This document shows, piece after piece, positions 1 through 8,698 of a DNA stretch of 64,000 bases. The notes under the pieces were generated by a model. The model searched no databases, had not been told where the DNA came from, and worked only from the letters and a program-made list of their open reading frames with translations. Position 1 is the stretch's first letter. Each line of letters opens with the position of its first letter. The translations under genes were made by a program, and so were the position numbers. Source of the stretch: JBMNEH01 sp050948665 (lineage in GTDB: Bacteria > Bacillota > Clostridia > Christensenellales > UMGS416); contig JBMNEH010000001.1 of NCBI GenBank assembly GCA_050948665.1, forward strand, positions 1,240,001-1,304,000, written 5' to 3'.

Positions 1-109
1 GGTTATTGCCGCTCTTCCTTCAGATTTCAAAGAAAGGCTCGGAGATACACTGTTGCCCCTCACACTTTATATGCGCCCGGAATGGCTGGATGAGGATTCT
101 CATGCCTGA
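1..109 (+). CDS. C-terminal end of an unidentified upstream gene (partial)
   Basis: An open frame enters from the left edge (first full codon at base 2) and stops at TGA 107-109 after 35 visible codons. The tail reads as acidic and soluble (..PEWLDEDSHA). Its stop codon overlaps the ATG at 102 of the next gene, the tight coupling seen throughout this window, and that is the main reason to think it is translated. Too little is present to name a family. It could be an artefact of a longer reading of the next gene, which is also open upstream in another frame, but the ribosome binding site placement favours two genes. Confidence 0.5.
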   Translation, partial: VIAALPSDFKERLGDTLLPLTLYMRPEWLDEDSHA

Positions 110-1355
110 TTGGATAATATGGGTAATCAGAATCTTTATCTGGTTTTCTTTTGGCAGCGGGATCATACTCATGATAAACCGGATTCGACTGGATAACGGA
201 ATCGGAATTCCATTGCTGCCGGTTCCTGTAAATATCCGGTTCTCTTTAAGAACCGTTCTGCTACTTATCGGGGTGGCTCTCGCCAGCCGCGGGCTGGTTG
301 CGGCGCTTGGTTTTTTGACCCATCCCGGCAGTACATTGTCAGATTTATGGAACCGGTGGGATGCGCCTCATTACCTGACGATTGCTTCAGAAGGTTATAC
401 CGCAGATACCAGCTTGGGTGATAATCATCTGTTTATTGTATTCTATCCGCTCTATCCGTGGCTTGTGCGCCTACTTGGCGGCGGTTTTACCGGGGCTACA
501 GTGGTCAGCTGGGCAGCATTGGCCGTAGCCTGTGTGCTGCTTTGGTACTGGTGCGAAGAGAATACCCCGGGGGACGGAGGCTGGGCAGCTTCAATGTTGC
601 TGACCTTTCCGACAGGTGTTTTTTTAGGTGCACCTTATACGGAGAGCCTATTTCTGCTTACCTCTATCGGTTGCCTTTGGAGTCTTCGGCGGAGAAAGTT
701 TTGGGCGTCAGGGTTGTTTGGTTTTGCGGCGGCTCTTACGCGCAACCTGGGCATACTTCTTGCGTTGCCGTATGTGATTACATATCTCCTGCACCACCGA
801 CTTTTAGGCAGCAATTGGAAAGAAGCCTGGAAAGACTGGAAAAAACCCCGCATTTGCCTTGACAGATTGGCGGGAATTTTCTTCGGGTTAATTATTTTAT
901 CCGGATTCGGTATGTATTTGGGCTTGAATTATTACATATATGGCGATGCGTTAAAGTTTCTTGAGATTCAAAAATCTCATTGGCATCAGAGCATTGGCTC
1001 GCCTTTGAATACTTTTTCCTATACCATTATCAATGCACAGCAAACGGACGACTGGGTCAAGTACATGTGGATACCACAGCTGGGGTGGATGATAGCCAGC
1101 CTCTTGCTACTGCCCGGTTTTATGAAAAAGCTGCCCCTAGCAGAGGCAGCATACACAGTTGTATATATCTTTGTGGCCATGTCTCCCACATGGTTACTAA
1201 GTTTTCCACGATATTTAATGGGGATGGCCACGCTGTATCCCGGTCTGATCAAATTACTGAAACGGCCTTGGATGCGTTGGGCCTGGTGTATCATCATGGG
1301 CGCTTGGATGTGCTGGTGGTCGATCCTTTTCTGCGACGGAAAGCCGATACTTTAG
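102..1355 (+). CDS. Multi-pass membrane mannosyltransferase-like protein (PIG-V/Gpi18-type fold)
   Basis: About 417 residues with many hydrophobic segments. Near residue 85 there is a RWDAPHYLTIASEGY segment and soon after FYPLYPWLVRLL. Both match the luminal/extracytoplasmic loop pattern of the PIG-V-like mannosyltransferase family (WDxxxY..IAxxGY followed by FYPLYP), so a polyprenyl-phosphate-sugar-dependent glycosyltransferase in the membrane is the best guess. I chose ATG 102 because it has GAGG seven bases upstream and overlaps the stop of the preceding frame; ATG 90 is possible. The 3' end overlaps the stop codon of the convergent rluA-family gene by four bases. Donor and acceptor cannot be read from the sequence. 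Confidence 0.7.
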   Translation: MPDWIIWVIRIFIWFSFGSGIILMINRIRLDNGIGIPLLPVPVNIRFSLRTVLLLIGVALASRGLVAALGFLTHPGSTLSDLWNRWDAPHYLTIASEGYTADTSLGDNHLFIVFYPLYPWLVRLLGGGFTGATVVSWAALAVACVLLWYWCEENTPGDGGWAASMLLTFPTGVFLGAPYTESLFLLTSIGCLWSLRRRKFWASGLFGFAAALTRNLGILLALPYVITYLLHHRLLGSNWKEAWKDWKKPRICLDRLAGIFFGLIILSGFGMYLGLNYYIYGDALKFLEIQKSHWHQSIGSPLNTFSYTIINAQQTDDWVKYMWIPQLGWMIASLLLLPGFMKKLPLAEAAYTVVYIFVAMSPTWLLSFPRYLMGMATLYPGLIKLLKRPWMRWAWCIIMGAWMCWWSILFCDGKPIL

Positions 1356-2215
1356 ACCACGGGATACCAGAAGGCTTCAATCTGCTTCGGATAAGCGGGC
1401 GTGCTCTCCACTGTTATGCCTCGCCAACGGGAGAACGCAGCAGGGAGCGCGTCAGAGAAGCGCAGATATCTTGCCCATAGGCAGGGGTGTATCACACGGA
1501 ACCGCTTATTAGCGGTTCTGTTCCCATATAGGTCATCGCCAAGGACAGGCGTTCTCAAATAGGCCATATGCGCCCGAATTTGATGGGTTCTTCCTGTATG
1601 TAATGCTATTGAGGCCCGACAAATTCCATCTTTCCTTGCATAGACGTGAAACTCTGTACGTATGGGCAAAGCCTTCGGCTGCTTTCTCGAGGTTACACGA
1701 ACTTTTGACGCTTTCGCGTTTTTTGTAATCCATGCACAGGCATCTCCCGAGTCAGGAGGATCGCCTACAAGTATGGCATCATATTCCTTAGAAATCTGCT
1801 TATCCCAAATGGCGATAGCTGCCTGTCTGGCCTTTTCTGTAAGAGCGAATAGCACGACTCCTCCTGTCCAGTAATCCAGTCTGTGACACGCGGAAACGGG
1901 GAGTCCCTTTGCGCGAAGCAAACCCTCAAGGGTAAGACCCTCGCTACCGCAGACCTCGATTCCAGGACATTTTTCTACCGCCATCCAGTCCTCGTCTTCG
2001 CGAAATACATGTATCACTGGAAAAGATTCGGGAGAAAGCGTTAGCTCCAATACTTGACCGGATTCCAAAAAGATGTTTTGCTTGCACCTGCGATTGTTCA
2101 TCTGTACCCGGCCTTCTTTCAGCAAGCGCTCAGGCGAAGAAAGATAAGCCGGGATACAACGCGAAATAGCGGAACGAAGAGATACCGGTTCATCTACAAT
2201 AAAATGAATTTTCAT
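1352..2215 (-). CDS. RluA-family RNA pseudouridine synthase
   Basis: 287 residues. An N-terminal S4-like RNA-binding segment (about residues 1-60) is followed by the RluA catalytic domain. The catalytic-aspartate motif is HRLDYWTGG, where the family usually has HRLDxxTSG, so the motif is slightly divergent but the Asp is kept. RTHQIRAHMA and PVLGDDLYG are the later conserved blocks. It should isomerise specific uridines in 23S rRNA or tRNA; the exact target cannot be assigned. It is the last gene of the yerC-pcrA-ligA-nitroreductase operon, its ATG overlapping the previous stop as ATGA, and it ends tail-to-tail, stop over stop, with the rightward gene. Confidence 0.88.
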   Translation of the reverse strand: MKIHFIVDEPVSLRSAISRCIPAYLSSPERLLKEGRVQMNNRRCKQNIFLESGQVLELTLSPESFPVIHVFREDEDWMAVEKCPGIEVCGSEGLTLEGLLRAKGLPVSACHRLDYWTGGVVLFALTEKARQAAIAIWDKQISKEYDAILVGDPPDSGDACAWITKNAKASKVRVTSRKQPKALPIRTEFHVYARKDGICRASIALHTGRTHQIRAHMAYLRTPVLGDDLYGNRTANKRFRVIHPCLWARYLRFSDALPAAFSRWRGITVESTPAYPKQIEAFWYPVV

Positions 2216-2748
2216 TCTGTTTCTTCAGATGAGTACTCCATACACTGCCAATGGACTTGGCTGTCCTTCAGTTGGGTGCGCGGTTCCCGAATCTCAGCAG
2301 GATAACCGATGAGAGCCGTTCCCATCGGTATGATGTGGGACGGAAGTCCAAGGCAAGTTGATACTTTCCGTACTACGCTTTGCCTGGGATAAACACCAAG
2401 CCAGACGGCGCCAAGACCAAGGGCGGTGCAGCCTAGCAAAATATTTTCCATCGCCGCGGCCGTATCCTGTACCCAATATTCCGCAGCATCCAAGGGAAGA
2501 AAGCGCTTCATGTTTCCGCAAACAACAATCGCTGCCGGCGCATTATACTTACCATAGGGGTGGGCTTTCCGTATACGATCCATCTGCTTTGGATCGTCTA
2601 CAACAATAAATTCCCAAGGGCAGCGGTTTACTGCTGAGGGAGCGGCTGCACCTAAGCGGCAAAGCGTAAGAAGAGTATCCCGATCTACAGTTTGTTCTGT
2701 AAATTTCCGTATACTTCTGCGAGCATAAATAGCTTGTAACGCGTCCAT
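2212..2748 (-). CDS. Nitroreductase family FMN-dependent oxidoreductase
   Basis: 178 residues from ATG 2748, which shares one base with the ligA stop codon (TGATG). A TTG one codon earlier is the less likely start. The N-terminal ARRSIRKFTEQTVD and AAAPSAVNRCPWEFIVVDD blocks are the FMN-binding signature of nitroreductases, and the C-terminal LGLGAVWLGVYP is also typical. These enzymes use NAD(P)H to reduce nitroaromatics, quinones or flavins. The physiological substrate is unknown. Its place in an operon with DNA ligase and helicase is probably a shared-transcript arrangement rather than a functional partnership. Confidence 0.88.
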   Translation of the reverse strand: MDALQAIYARRSIRKFTEQTVDRDTLLTLCRLGAAAPSAVNRCPWEFIVVDDPKQMDRIRKAHPYGKYNAPAAIVVCGNMKRFLPLDAAEYWVQDTAAAMENILLGCTALGLGAVWLGVYPRQSVVRKVSTCLGLPSHIIPMGTALIGYPAEIREPRTQLKDSQVHWQCMEYSSEETE

Positions 2749-4748
2749 CAATAGGTCCTCTCACTTTCTTTTAACAGCTTTAAAAATGCGTCCTGATCGA
2801 GCACCGGTATACCAAACTCCAGTGCTTTGTCAAGTTTACTGCCGGCTGCATCCCCGGCTACTACATAGGAGGTTTTCTTGCTGACAGAACTTGAAACCTT
2901 TCCGCCGGCAGCCTCGATCCGCTCGGTAGCTTCATGGCGGTCCATATCGGACAAGGTACCGGTCAATACAAATATTTTTCCGTTAAGCGAAGAAATCTTC
3001 ACAGCTTCCTCCGGTATAGGAGTAACACCGACTGCCAATAGCTCCGATAGCATCTCCATGTGTTGGGGATTGTCGAACCATCCTCTGATTGATTCCGCAA
3101 CAACGGTGCCAATACCATCTACAGAAGATAGCATCTGTACATCCGCATGTTGAATAGCTTCCAGCGTTCCGAATCGCCTTGCGATATCGCGGGCAGTCTT
3201 GATGCCTACATTACGGATACCCAACGCATATAGAAAGCGAGAAAGAGGCACATGTTTTGATGCTTCAAGCGCCAACAATAAATTATCTGCTTTCTTCTCC
3301 TTAAAGCCCGGCAGTTGGAGCAACTGCTCCCGGGTAAGAGTGTATAGGTCGGCAGGATTCTGCACAGGCAGTTGTTCCAATAAAGCGCCTGCAGTCTTGC
3401 CCGCAAAGGTGTCAATATCCATCGCTTCACGGCTGGCGAAGTGCACCAGGCGGGAAATTACCTGGGGGGGGCAATCGTTATAATTGGGGCAATATAGATG
3501 CGCTCCATCCTTTAATACATCCGTACCGCACTCGGGACAATGTAACGGAACTTGAATGGGCAGGGTGGACTCCGCGGAGGGTACGGCACCTAAAATCTCC
3601 GGGATTACATCATTAGACCTGCGTATAATCACCCTTGCGCTAATTGCTACTTTTTTCCTTTGAATATCGTCCCAGTTATTCAATGTCGCTCTGCGGACGG
3701 TTACACCGGACAGATCAACCGGATCCACCTCCGCAACAGGCGTCAGTTTTCCGGTTCGACCGACTTGCCAAATTACGTTTCGTACATAGGTAGTCATTTC
3801 CTCCGGTTCAAACTTATAAGCCAATTCCCAACGCGGGAACTTAGCGGTAGATCCCAGGGCGGTTCTGGTTGCAGTGTCGCAAACCTTAATGACAGCACCA
3901 TCTATCAAAAAATCCAACTTATCTCGTTCGTCGCCAATATCCTGTATTCGGGCGTACAAGGCATAAATATCATCATAAAATTCTGTCATTGGACCGACAG
4001 GCATTCCCCAGAGGGAAATAGCCTGGAGCGTGTCCTCATAATCAGAGAAAGACTTGTCTTCTATATATCCAACCTCATAAAAGAAAGCGCTCAGCTTTCG
4101 AGCTGCGGTTACAGCCGGATCAAGATTCCGGAGCGCTCCGGCTGCTGCGTTTCGAGCATTCTTTAAAGGTTCATCGGATGTTTTGTTGTATTCCTCCAAC
4201 ACAGAGAGAGGCATGATGCATTCTCCCTGAATCTCAACGGTATTCATATAGGGAATTTGCGATGGAATAGAGCGAATGGTTCGTACCTGGGGCAGGATCG
4301 CTTCCCCTACTTGTCCATTACCGCGAGTAGCGGCCTGAATCAGTATTCCGTCCTTATATGTCAGATTAATGGTCAATCCGTCAAACTTATACTCCAGAGC
4401 ATAACGAATAGGGGGAAGAGATTGACCGGATTGCTGTATAGCCTCCTCGCGAAGCTTTCTGACTCGGGTATCCCATGCAAAAAGCGCTTCCGAAGTTTGG
4501 GCCTTGTCCATACTGAAAAGTGGAGCAAGATGTGTATGTGGTAAAAATCCCGGAAGAATGGCGTCTCCCACACGGTGCGTAGGAGAGTCGGGCAGCACCG
4601 TTTGAAGTTCTTCTTCCATTGCCGCGAGCCGATCCAAAGCGGCATCATATTCCGCATCGGAACGTATCGGTTGATCCAGCGTATAGTACGCATGGGACCA
4701 GGCGTTAAGCTGATCCACTAACGTTCGCATTTCCTCAAGTGTTGCCAT
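2748..4748 (-). CDS. ligA: NAD+-dependent DNA ligase LigA
   Basis: 666 residues, the normal LigA length. It seals nicks using NAD+ during replication and repair. Visible parts: domain Ia; nucleotidyltransferase domain with adenylation Lys about 121 in EYKFDGL; GRTGKLTPVAEVDPV of the OB fold; a zinc finger with Cys about 404, 407, 420 and 426; helix-hairpin-helix repeats; and a C-terminal BRCT domain (about 590-666). It is divergent: the adenylation motif is KFDGL rather than KIDGL, the usual RxGDxIPxI block is RRSNDVIPEI, and the NAD-site block reads HLAPLFSMDKAQ. It follows pcrA with a one-base overlap, the classic pcrA-ligA pairing. Confidence 0.96.
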   Translation of the reverse strand: MATLEEMRTLVDQLNAWSHAYYTLDQPIRSDAEYDAALDRLAAMEEELQTVLPDSPTHRVGDAILPGFLPHTHLAPLFSMDKAQTSEALFAWDTRVRKLREEAIQQSGQSLPPIRYALEYKFDGLTINLTYKDGILIQAATRGNGQVGEAILPQVRTIRSIPSQIPYMNTVEIQGECIMPLSVLEEYNKTSDEPLKNARNAAAGALRNLDPAVTAARKLSAFFYEVGYIEDKSFSDYEDTLQAISLWGMPVGPMTEFYDDIYALYARIQDIGDERDKLDFLIDGAVIKVCDTATRTALGSTAKFPRWELAYKFEPEEMTTYVRNVIWQVGRTGKLTPVAEVDPVDLSGVTVRRATLNNWDDIQRKKVAISARVIIRRSNDVIPEILGAVPSAESTLPIQVPLHCPECGTDVLKDGAHLYCPNYNDCPPQVISRLVHFASREAMDIDTFAGKTAGALLEQLPVQNPADLYTLTREQLLQLPGFKEKKADNLLLALEASKHVPLSRFLYALGIRNVGIKTARDIARRFGTLEAIQHADVQMLSSVDGIGTVVAESIRGWFDNPQHMEMLSELLAVGVTPIPEEAVKISSLNGKIFVLTGTLSDMDRHEATERIEAAGGKVSSSVSKKTSYVVAGDAAGSKLDKALEFGIPVLDQDAFLKLLKESERTY

Positions 4749-6964
4749 CAGGGGATAACCTCCATTGGCGCAATGGATTCCGCGAGATTTTTTATACCGG
4801 AGCCCTCAAAAGCAACTGAAATAACACGACGTCCCGCAACGCCGGAGCAGGCTATCACTATCCCCGTGCCGAAAAGAGGATGCTTCACCTTCACTCCCGG
4901 TTGAATATCCGAAAGAACCCTCTTTTTCTGAACAGGGGTAAAAATTGGTCCTCCCAAATTAATCCTCGGTACAGGCTTTTTTGCACGACGAAGTGCTTCC
5001 AACCGCTCCATATCCGTTTGTACCGGGGCATGTGCTTTTATAAGCGCCTCCGGAATCTCCCGAAGAAAACGGGAAGGCATATGCCGATGAGATTCTCCGT
5101 AGGTCCTGCGTTTACCGCAATAGGACAAAAAAAGATAATCTTTTGCTCGGGTTAATGCAACGTAACAGAGTCTCCGCTCTTCCTCCATCTGCTCGTCTGA
5201 TGAATCTCTTCGGGTGAGAGGGAAAAGTCCGTCTTCCAAGCCTGAAATAAACACGCAGTCAAATTCCAAGCCCTTTGCAGCGTGAACAGTCATAAGTGTT
5301 ACTGCACCGGCTTCACCAGTGGTGTCCAAATCATCCAAATCGCTCTGTAAGGCAATATGTTCTAAAAAGTCTGCCAATGTTCCTTCAGGATTGTCGATTG
5401 TAAACTGCTGTACAGCGGAAAGGTACTCGTTTATATTCTGGAGTCTTTCCCAAGCCTCATCACTGTTGTCCTGCTGATATGATCCTCTAATACCGGAATC
5501 CTCTGCCACTTTATCTACAAAACGATACAGGTCCAAATCAGTTGAAGCCTTTGTCAAATTGCGCATCATTGAGGCAAAATCTCGCAGCTTTACTGCAGCG
5601 CGGGGTACAATTCGCATAAGTGTATCATTATCATCCAACACCTGCGTCCAAGTTCGCCCGGAGGTTTGGATCTCCCTGCGAAGGGCATTGATTGTAACCT
5701 CACCGATGCCTCTCCGTGGAACATTTATGATTCTCTCTGCAGAAAGCAGATCCAGCGGATTTTGCAAGACACGAAGGTAGGCAGTAAGATCCTTGATCTC
5801 CTTCCTGTCATAGAAACGCGTTCCTCCAACCATTTTATACTTAAGTCCGGCACGCCCTAAAGCTTCCTCCAGCGAACGGGATTGGGCGTTTACCCGGTAC
5901 AGTATTGCCATCTCTCCGAGACGGTAATTGGAAAGCAGATCCTGTATCTGTGCAACTATCCAATTGCCCTCATCCCGCTCATTTCTGGCGGAATAGACCT
6001 GAATTAAATCTCCATCGCCCCGATCACTCCATAGATTCTTTACTTTGCGACCGGAGTTGTTTGAAATAACAGCGTTCGCAGCCTTCAGGATAGTATTCCG
6101 GGAACGATAATTCTGCTCCAAACGCACAACCTTCGCGCCTGGGAAATCCTTTTCAAAATCCAGAATATTTCGAATATTTGCACCTCTCCACCCATAAATA
6201 GACTGATCATCATCCCCTACGACACAGATATTGCCCCATCCATCGGAAAGAAGACGAACAAGTTCGTACTGTACGGTATTCGTATCCTGATACTCATCCA
6301 CATGGATGAATTGATAAAGATTCTGGTAGTATTTTCTACAGTCGGGCACCTCTACAAACAACTCCAGTGTACGTATCAGGAGATCATCAAAGTCCAGCGC
6401 GTTATCTTCCTTGAGCCTCTCTTCATACATCTTGTACAAGCGACACATCATGGTTATATCTTGATTCTTCCCCTGATTTGCCTTTGCAACCTCCTCCGGG
6501 CTTTCCAACTGGTTCTTACAACGGGAGATAAATGAGGACATATTGCGTGGTGTATAGTGTTCTTCCGCCATATTTAAAGCCGAAAGGCATCTGCGGATAA
6601 TTGTGCTCGTATCTGCATCATCATAGATGGAGAAATTCCTATTATAACCGGGAAGATACTGTATATTTCTACGAAGTATCTTCACGCAAAGCGCATGGAA
6701 GGTTGACACATCCATGCGAGAAACCTTTTCTTCTCCCAACAAATTCTCCAGCCTGCTTCGCATCTCCTTAGCGGCCTTATTCGTGAAAGTAATTGCCAGT
6801 ATATTTGATGGGGAAACGTCTTTATAGTCCACCAGATATGCGATGCGGCTTGTCAGGGTGCGCGTTTTCCCGGAACCTGCACCTGCCAAAATAAGAACCG
6901 GCCCGTTCACTGTCAACACGGCCTCTTTTTGCATTGGATTCAGACTCTTCAAGTATTCTTGCAT
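4748..6964 (-). CDS. pcrA: ATP-dependent DNA helicase PcrA/UvrD (superfamily 1)
   Basis: 738 residues. Walker A is AGAGSGKT (residues 27-34), then DEYQDTN (motif II), VGDDDQSIYGWRGA (motif III), EQNYRSR (motif IV) and VALTRAKDYLFLS (motif VI). This is the 3'-5' helicase that unwinds nicked or damaged DNA and dislodges stalled RNA polymerase and RecA filaments. The C-terminal region carries the small Tudor-like segment (VKHPLFGTGIV..) that binds RNA polymerase in family members. It starts two bases after the yerC stop and its stop shares a base with the ligA start, so the three are certainly co-transcribed. Confidence 0.97.
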   Translation of the reverse strand: MQEYLKSLNPMQKEAVLTVNGPVLILAGAGSGKTRTLTSRIAYLVDYKDVSPSNILAITFTNKAAKEMRSRLENLLGEEKVSRMDVSTFHALCVKILRRNIQYLPGYNRNFSIYDDADTSTIIRRCLSALNMAEEHYTPRNMSSFISRCKNQLESPEEVAKANQGKNQDITMMCRLYKMYEERLKEDNALDFDDLLIRTLELFVEVPDCRKYYQNLYQFIHVDEYQDTNTVQYELVRLLSDGWGNICVVGDDDQSIYGWRGANIRNILDFEKDFPGAKVVRLEQNYRSRNTILKAANAVISNNSGRKVKNLWSDRGDGDLIQVYSARNERDEGNWIVAQIQDLLSNYRLGEMAILYRVNAQSRSLEEALGRAGLKYKMVGGTRFYDRKEIKDLTAYLRVLQNPLDLLSAERIINVPRRGIGEVTINALRREIQTSGRTWTQVLDDNDTLMRIVPRAAVKLRDFASMMRNLTKASTDLDLYRFVDKVAEDSGIRGSYQQDNSDEAWERLQNINEYLSAVQQFTIDNPEGTLADFLEHIALQSDLDDLDTTGEAGAVTLMTVHAAKGLEFDCVFISGLEDGLFPLTRRDSSDEQMEEERRLCYVALTRAKDYLFLSYCGKRRTYGESHRHMPSRFLREIPEALIKAHAPVQTDMERLEALRRAKKPVPRINLGGPIFTPVQKKRVLSDIQPGVKVKHPLFGTGIVIACSGVAGRRVISVAFEGSGIKNLAESIAPMEVIP

Positions 6965-6966
6965 AA

Positions 6967-7272
6967 TTATTCCTTCTCTATTTCCTTAAGTCTGGACAAC
7001 TGCGTTATATAACCTTTAGCTCCATACAACAGGCAGCGATTGATGCGGCTGATAGTGGATGTGCTGGCACCAGTACGTCGCACAATTTCTTGATATGTGA
7101 CACCGCTTTGAAGAAGTCGAGCCACTTCAAGTCGTTGCGCCATAGACTGTACTTCCTGGATTGTACAAAGGTCCTCAAAAAAACGATAACACTCTTCAAG
7201 GTTATGAAGATTCAAAACAGCTGTGTACAACTGGTCTATTTCCTCGTTTTTAATGATTGGCTGGTAGTCCAT
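6967..7272 (-). CDS. yerC: YerC/YecD family TrpR-like DNA-binding protein
   Basis: 101 residues from ATG 7272, which has GGGAGG six bases upstream; a GTG at 7293 is in frame but badly placed. The protein has the TrpR-type helix-turn-helix: QSMAQRLEVARLLQSGVTYQEIVRRTGASTSTISRINRCL. Members of this small family sit next to pcrA in many Firmicutes. Their ligand is generally not known, and nothing here shows that this one senses tryptophan. It heads the leftward pcrA-ligA operon and has its own promoter at 7294-7322. Confidence 0.85.
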   Translation of the reverse strand: MDYQPIIKNEEIDQLYTAVLNLHNLEECYRFFEDLCTIQEVQSMAQRLEVARLLQSGVTYQEIVRRTGASTSTISRINRCLLYGAKGYITQLSRLKEIEKE

Positions 7273-7293
7273 GAAAGCCCTCCCTGTATTCAC

Positions 7294-7322
7294 AGTTTAA
7301 CACAAAAAAGCGATTTTTGCAA
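7294..7322 (-). promoter_or_regulatory. Promoter of the yerC-pcrA-ligA operon
   Basis: On the minus strand TTGCAA (7317-7322) and TAAACT (7294-7299) lie 17 bases apart, directly upstream of the yerC ribosome binding site. It is back to back with the ribU promoter. Confidence 0.6.
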
Positions 7323-7364
7323 TCAAAAACACCTATGTATGCTGTTTCGGGTCCTCCTTTCGGA

Positions 7365-7393
7365 TTGACGAAAAAGACCGGTAATGATATAAT
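7365..7393 (+). promoter_or_regulatory. Promoter of the FMN riboswitch-ribU transcript
   Basis: TTGACG (7365-7370), a 17-base spacer and TATAAT (7388-7393). Transcription would begin near 7400, just ahead of a perfect hairpin (7401-7420, GATTTCTT-TAAG-AAGAAATC) and the FMN aptamer. Confidence 0.75.
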
Positions 7394-7421
7394 GCCTTGG
7401 GATTTCTTTAAGAAGAAATCC

Positions 7422-7566
7422 GGTCTTCGAGACGGGGCGAGATTCCCCACCGGCGGTACAGCCCGCAAACCATTATATGGCCGAACCGGTGAGAACCCGG
7501 TGCCGACAGTACAGTCTGGATGGGAGAAGATGGGCGAGTGCGTAACCCGCCTGTCAAAGGAGGGTT
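7422..7566 (+). ncRNA. FMN riboswitch (RFN element) with ribosome-site expression platform
   Basis: The conserved RFN blocks are in order: TCTTCGAGACGGGGC, GATTCCCCACCGGCGGTA, AGCCCGC, GGTGAGAACCCGGTGCCGAC, AGTCTGGATGGGAGAAGAT. The closing helix P1 pairs GTCTTC (7423-7428) with GAAGAT (7526-7531). Downstream, AACCC (7544-7548) can pair with GGGTT (7562-7566), which overlaps the AAAGGAGGG ribosome binding site of ribU. There is no U-run terminator before the gene. FMN binding would therefore probably block translation of the transporter. The aptamer itself is certain from sequence; the translational mechanism is inferred. Confidence 0.95.
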
Positions 7567-7569
7567 GTT

Positions 7570-8226
7570 TTGAATACGAAACGCATCGCAATTTTGGGTA
7601 TGCTCTGTGCCATGGCGTATATGTTGGTCTTCATTGCGCATCTTGTGCCGATCAAGTTGGTTCCTTCGGTTTCTTTTCTTTCTTATGATCCAAAGGATAT
7701 CGCAATCGCAATCAGTGGGTTTCTCCTGGGTCCGATGGCGGCTTTAATCATTACGATAGTGGTATCCGTTCTTGAATTGCTGACAATCAGCACGACCGGC
7801 TGGATCGGTTTAATCATGAATATCCTTTCCACGTTGGCATTTGCATGTCCGGCAGCTATTATTTACAGGAGATGGCGTACATCCCGCGGAGCGCTATTTG
7901 GGCTTATTTGCAGTGTGCTTTTTATGACCGGTGTTATGATGCTTTGGAATGTATTGATCACTCCCCTGTATATGGGGGTCGACAGAGCGGTTGTGGTCGG
8001 GATGCTGATACCGGGATTCTTGCCTTTTAACCTGCTAAAAGGCAGTATCAATGCCGGAATCACCCTGCTGTTGTACAAGCCGGTATCAAAAGCTTTGCGA
8101 AGCGTCACAAAACAGTCAGAAGAAGCGGAGTCAGCAAAATCTAATTTCCCTTTATGGATAGTTGGCTCCGGGATTCTAATTATCACGATAACGCTTGTAT
8201 TGCTCGTATATACCGGCGTAATCTAG
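7570..8226 (+). CDS. ribU: Riboflavin ECF transporter S component RibU
   Basis: 218 residues with about six hydrophobic segments. The N-terminal MLCAMAYMLVFIAHLVPIKLVPSVSFLSYDPKDIAIAISGFLLGP block is typical of RibU, the membrane protein that binds riboflavin and works with a shared energising module (EcfA, EcfA', EcfT, not in this window). The start is TTG 7570 behind AAAGGAGGG (7556-7564), with no ATG in a better place. The FMN riboswitch directly upstream confirms the flavin role. It is the first gene of the long rightward run; tsaE follows after seven bases. Confidence 0.95.
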   Translation: MNTKRIAILGMLCAMAYMLVFIAHLVPIKLVPSVSFLSYDPKDIAIAISGFLLGPMAALIITIVVSVLELLTISTTGWIGLIMNILSTLAFACPAAIIYRRWRTSRGALFGLICSVLFMTGVMMLWNVLITPLYMGVDRAVVVGMLIPGFLPFNLLKGSINAGITLLLYKPVSKALRSVTKQSEEAESAKSNFPLWIVGSGILIITITLVLLVYTGVI

Positions 8227-8233
8227 GAGGCAT

Positions 8234-8698
8234 ATGATTTTTCTGACAGAATCCCAAAGGGCCACTGAGATGTTGGGGGAGGCGTTGGGGCGAACAGCTT
8301 TTCCAGGAGCGATTGCCGCGCTGTGGGGTCAACTTGGGGCAGGGAAAACAGCCTTGACACGCGGTTCCGGCAGAGGGCTGGAGGTGCGGGGTAGGGTGAC
8401 AAGCCCGACCTTTACCCTGGTAAATCAGATTCCCGGACGGCTCACATTATACCACATGGATTTATACCGTCTTTCGGATGCCGAGGAAGCTGAAAACACC
8501 GGTATAACGGAAATGTGGTATCAGGGAGGAGTCAGTTTCATCGAATGGCCTGAGGTTGTCAGGGAATTGCTTCCTGAGGAGAGATTGGACATATTGTTTC
8601 ATTTTACAGACAACGGAAGAGCGATCTGCCTGAAACCGTTCGGCGAGCGGTATGAGCAATGGGCAAGGGAGGCGGAAAATGCGTATTGCGGCAATTGA
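8234..8698 (+). CDS. tsaE: tRNA threonylcarbamoyladenosine biosynthesis ATPase TsaE
   Basis: 154 residues. P-loop WGQLGAGKTALTRG is near residue 30. TSPTFTLVNQIPG, YHMDLYRL and FIEWPEV are the conserved TsaE blocks. TsaE is the ATPase of the TsaBDE complex that installs t6A37 on tRNAs reading ANN codons. It starts at ATG 8234 just after AGGAGG. Its last 20 bases overlap the start of tsaB, its complex partner; tsaD is not in the window. Confidence 0.95.
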   Translation: MIFLTESQRATEMLGEALGRTAFPGAIAALWGQLGAGKTALTRGSGRGLEVRGRVTSPTFTLVNQIPGRLTLYHMDLYRLSDAEEAENTGITEMWYQGGVSFIEWPEVVRELLPEERLDILFHFTDNGRAICLKPFGERYEQWAREAENAYCGN

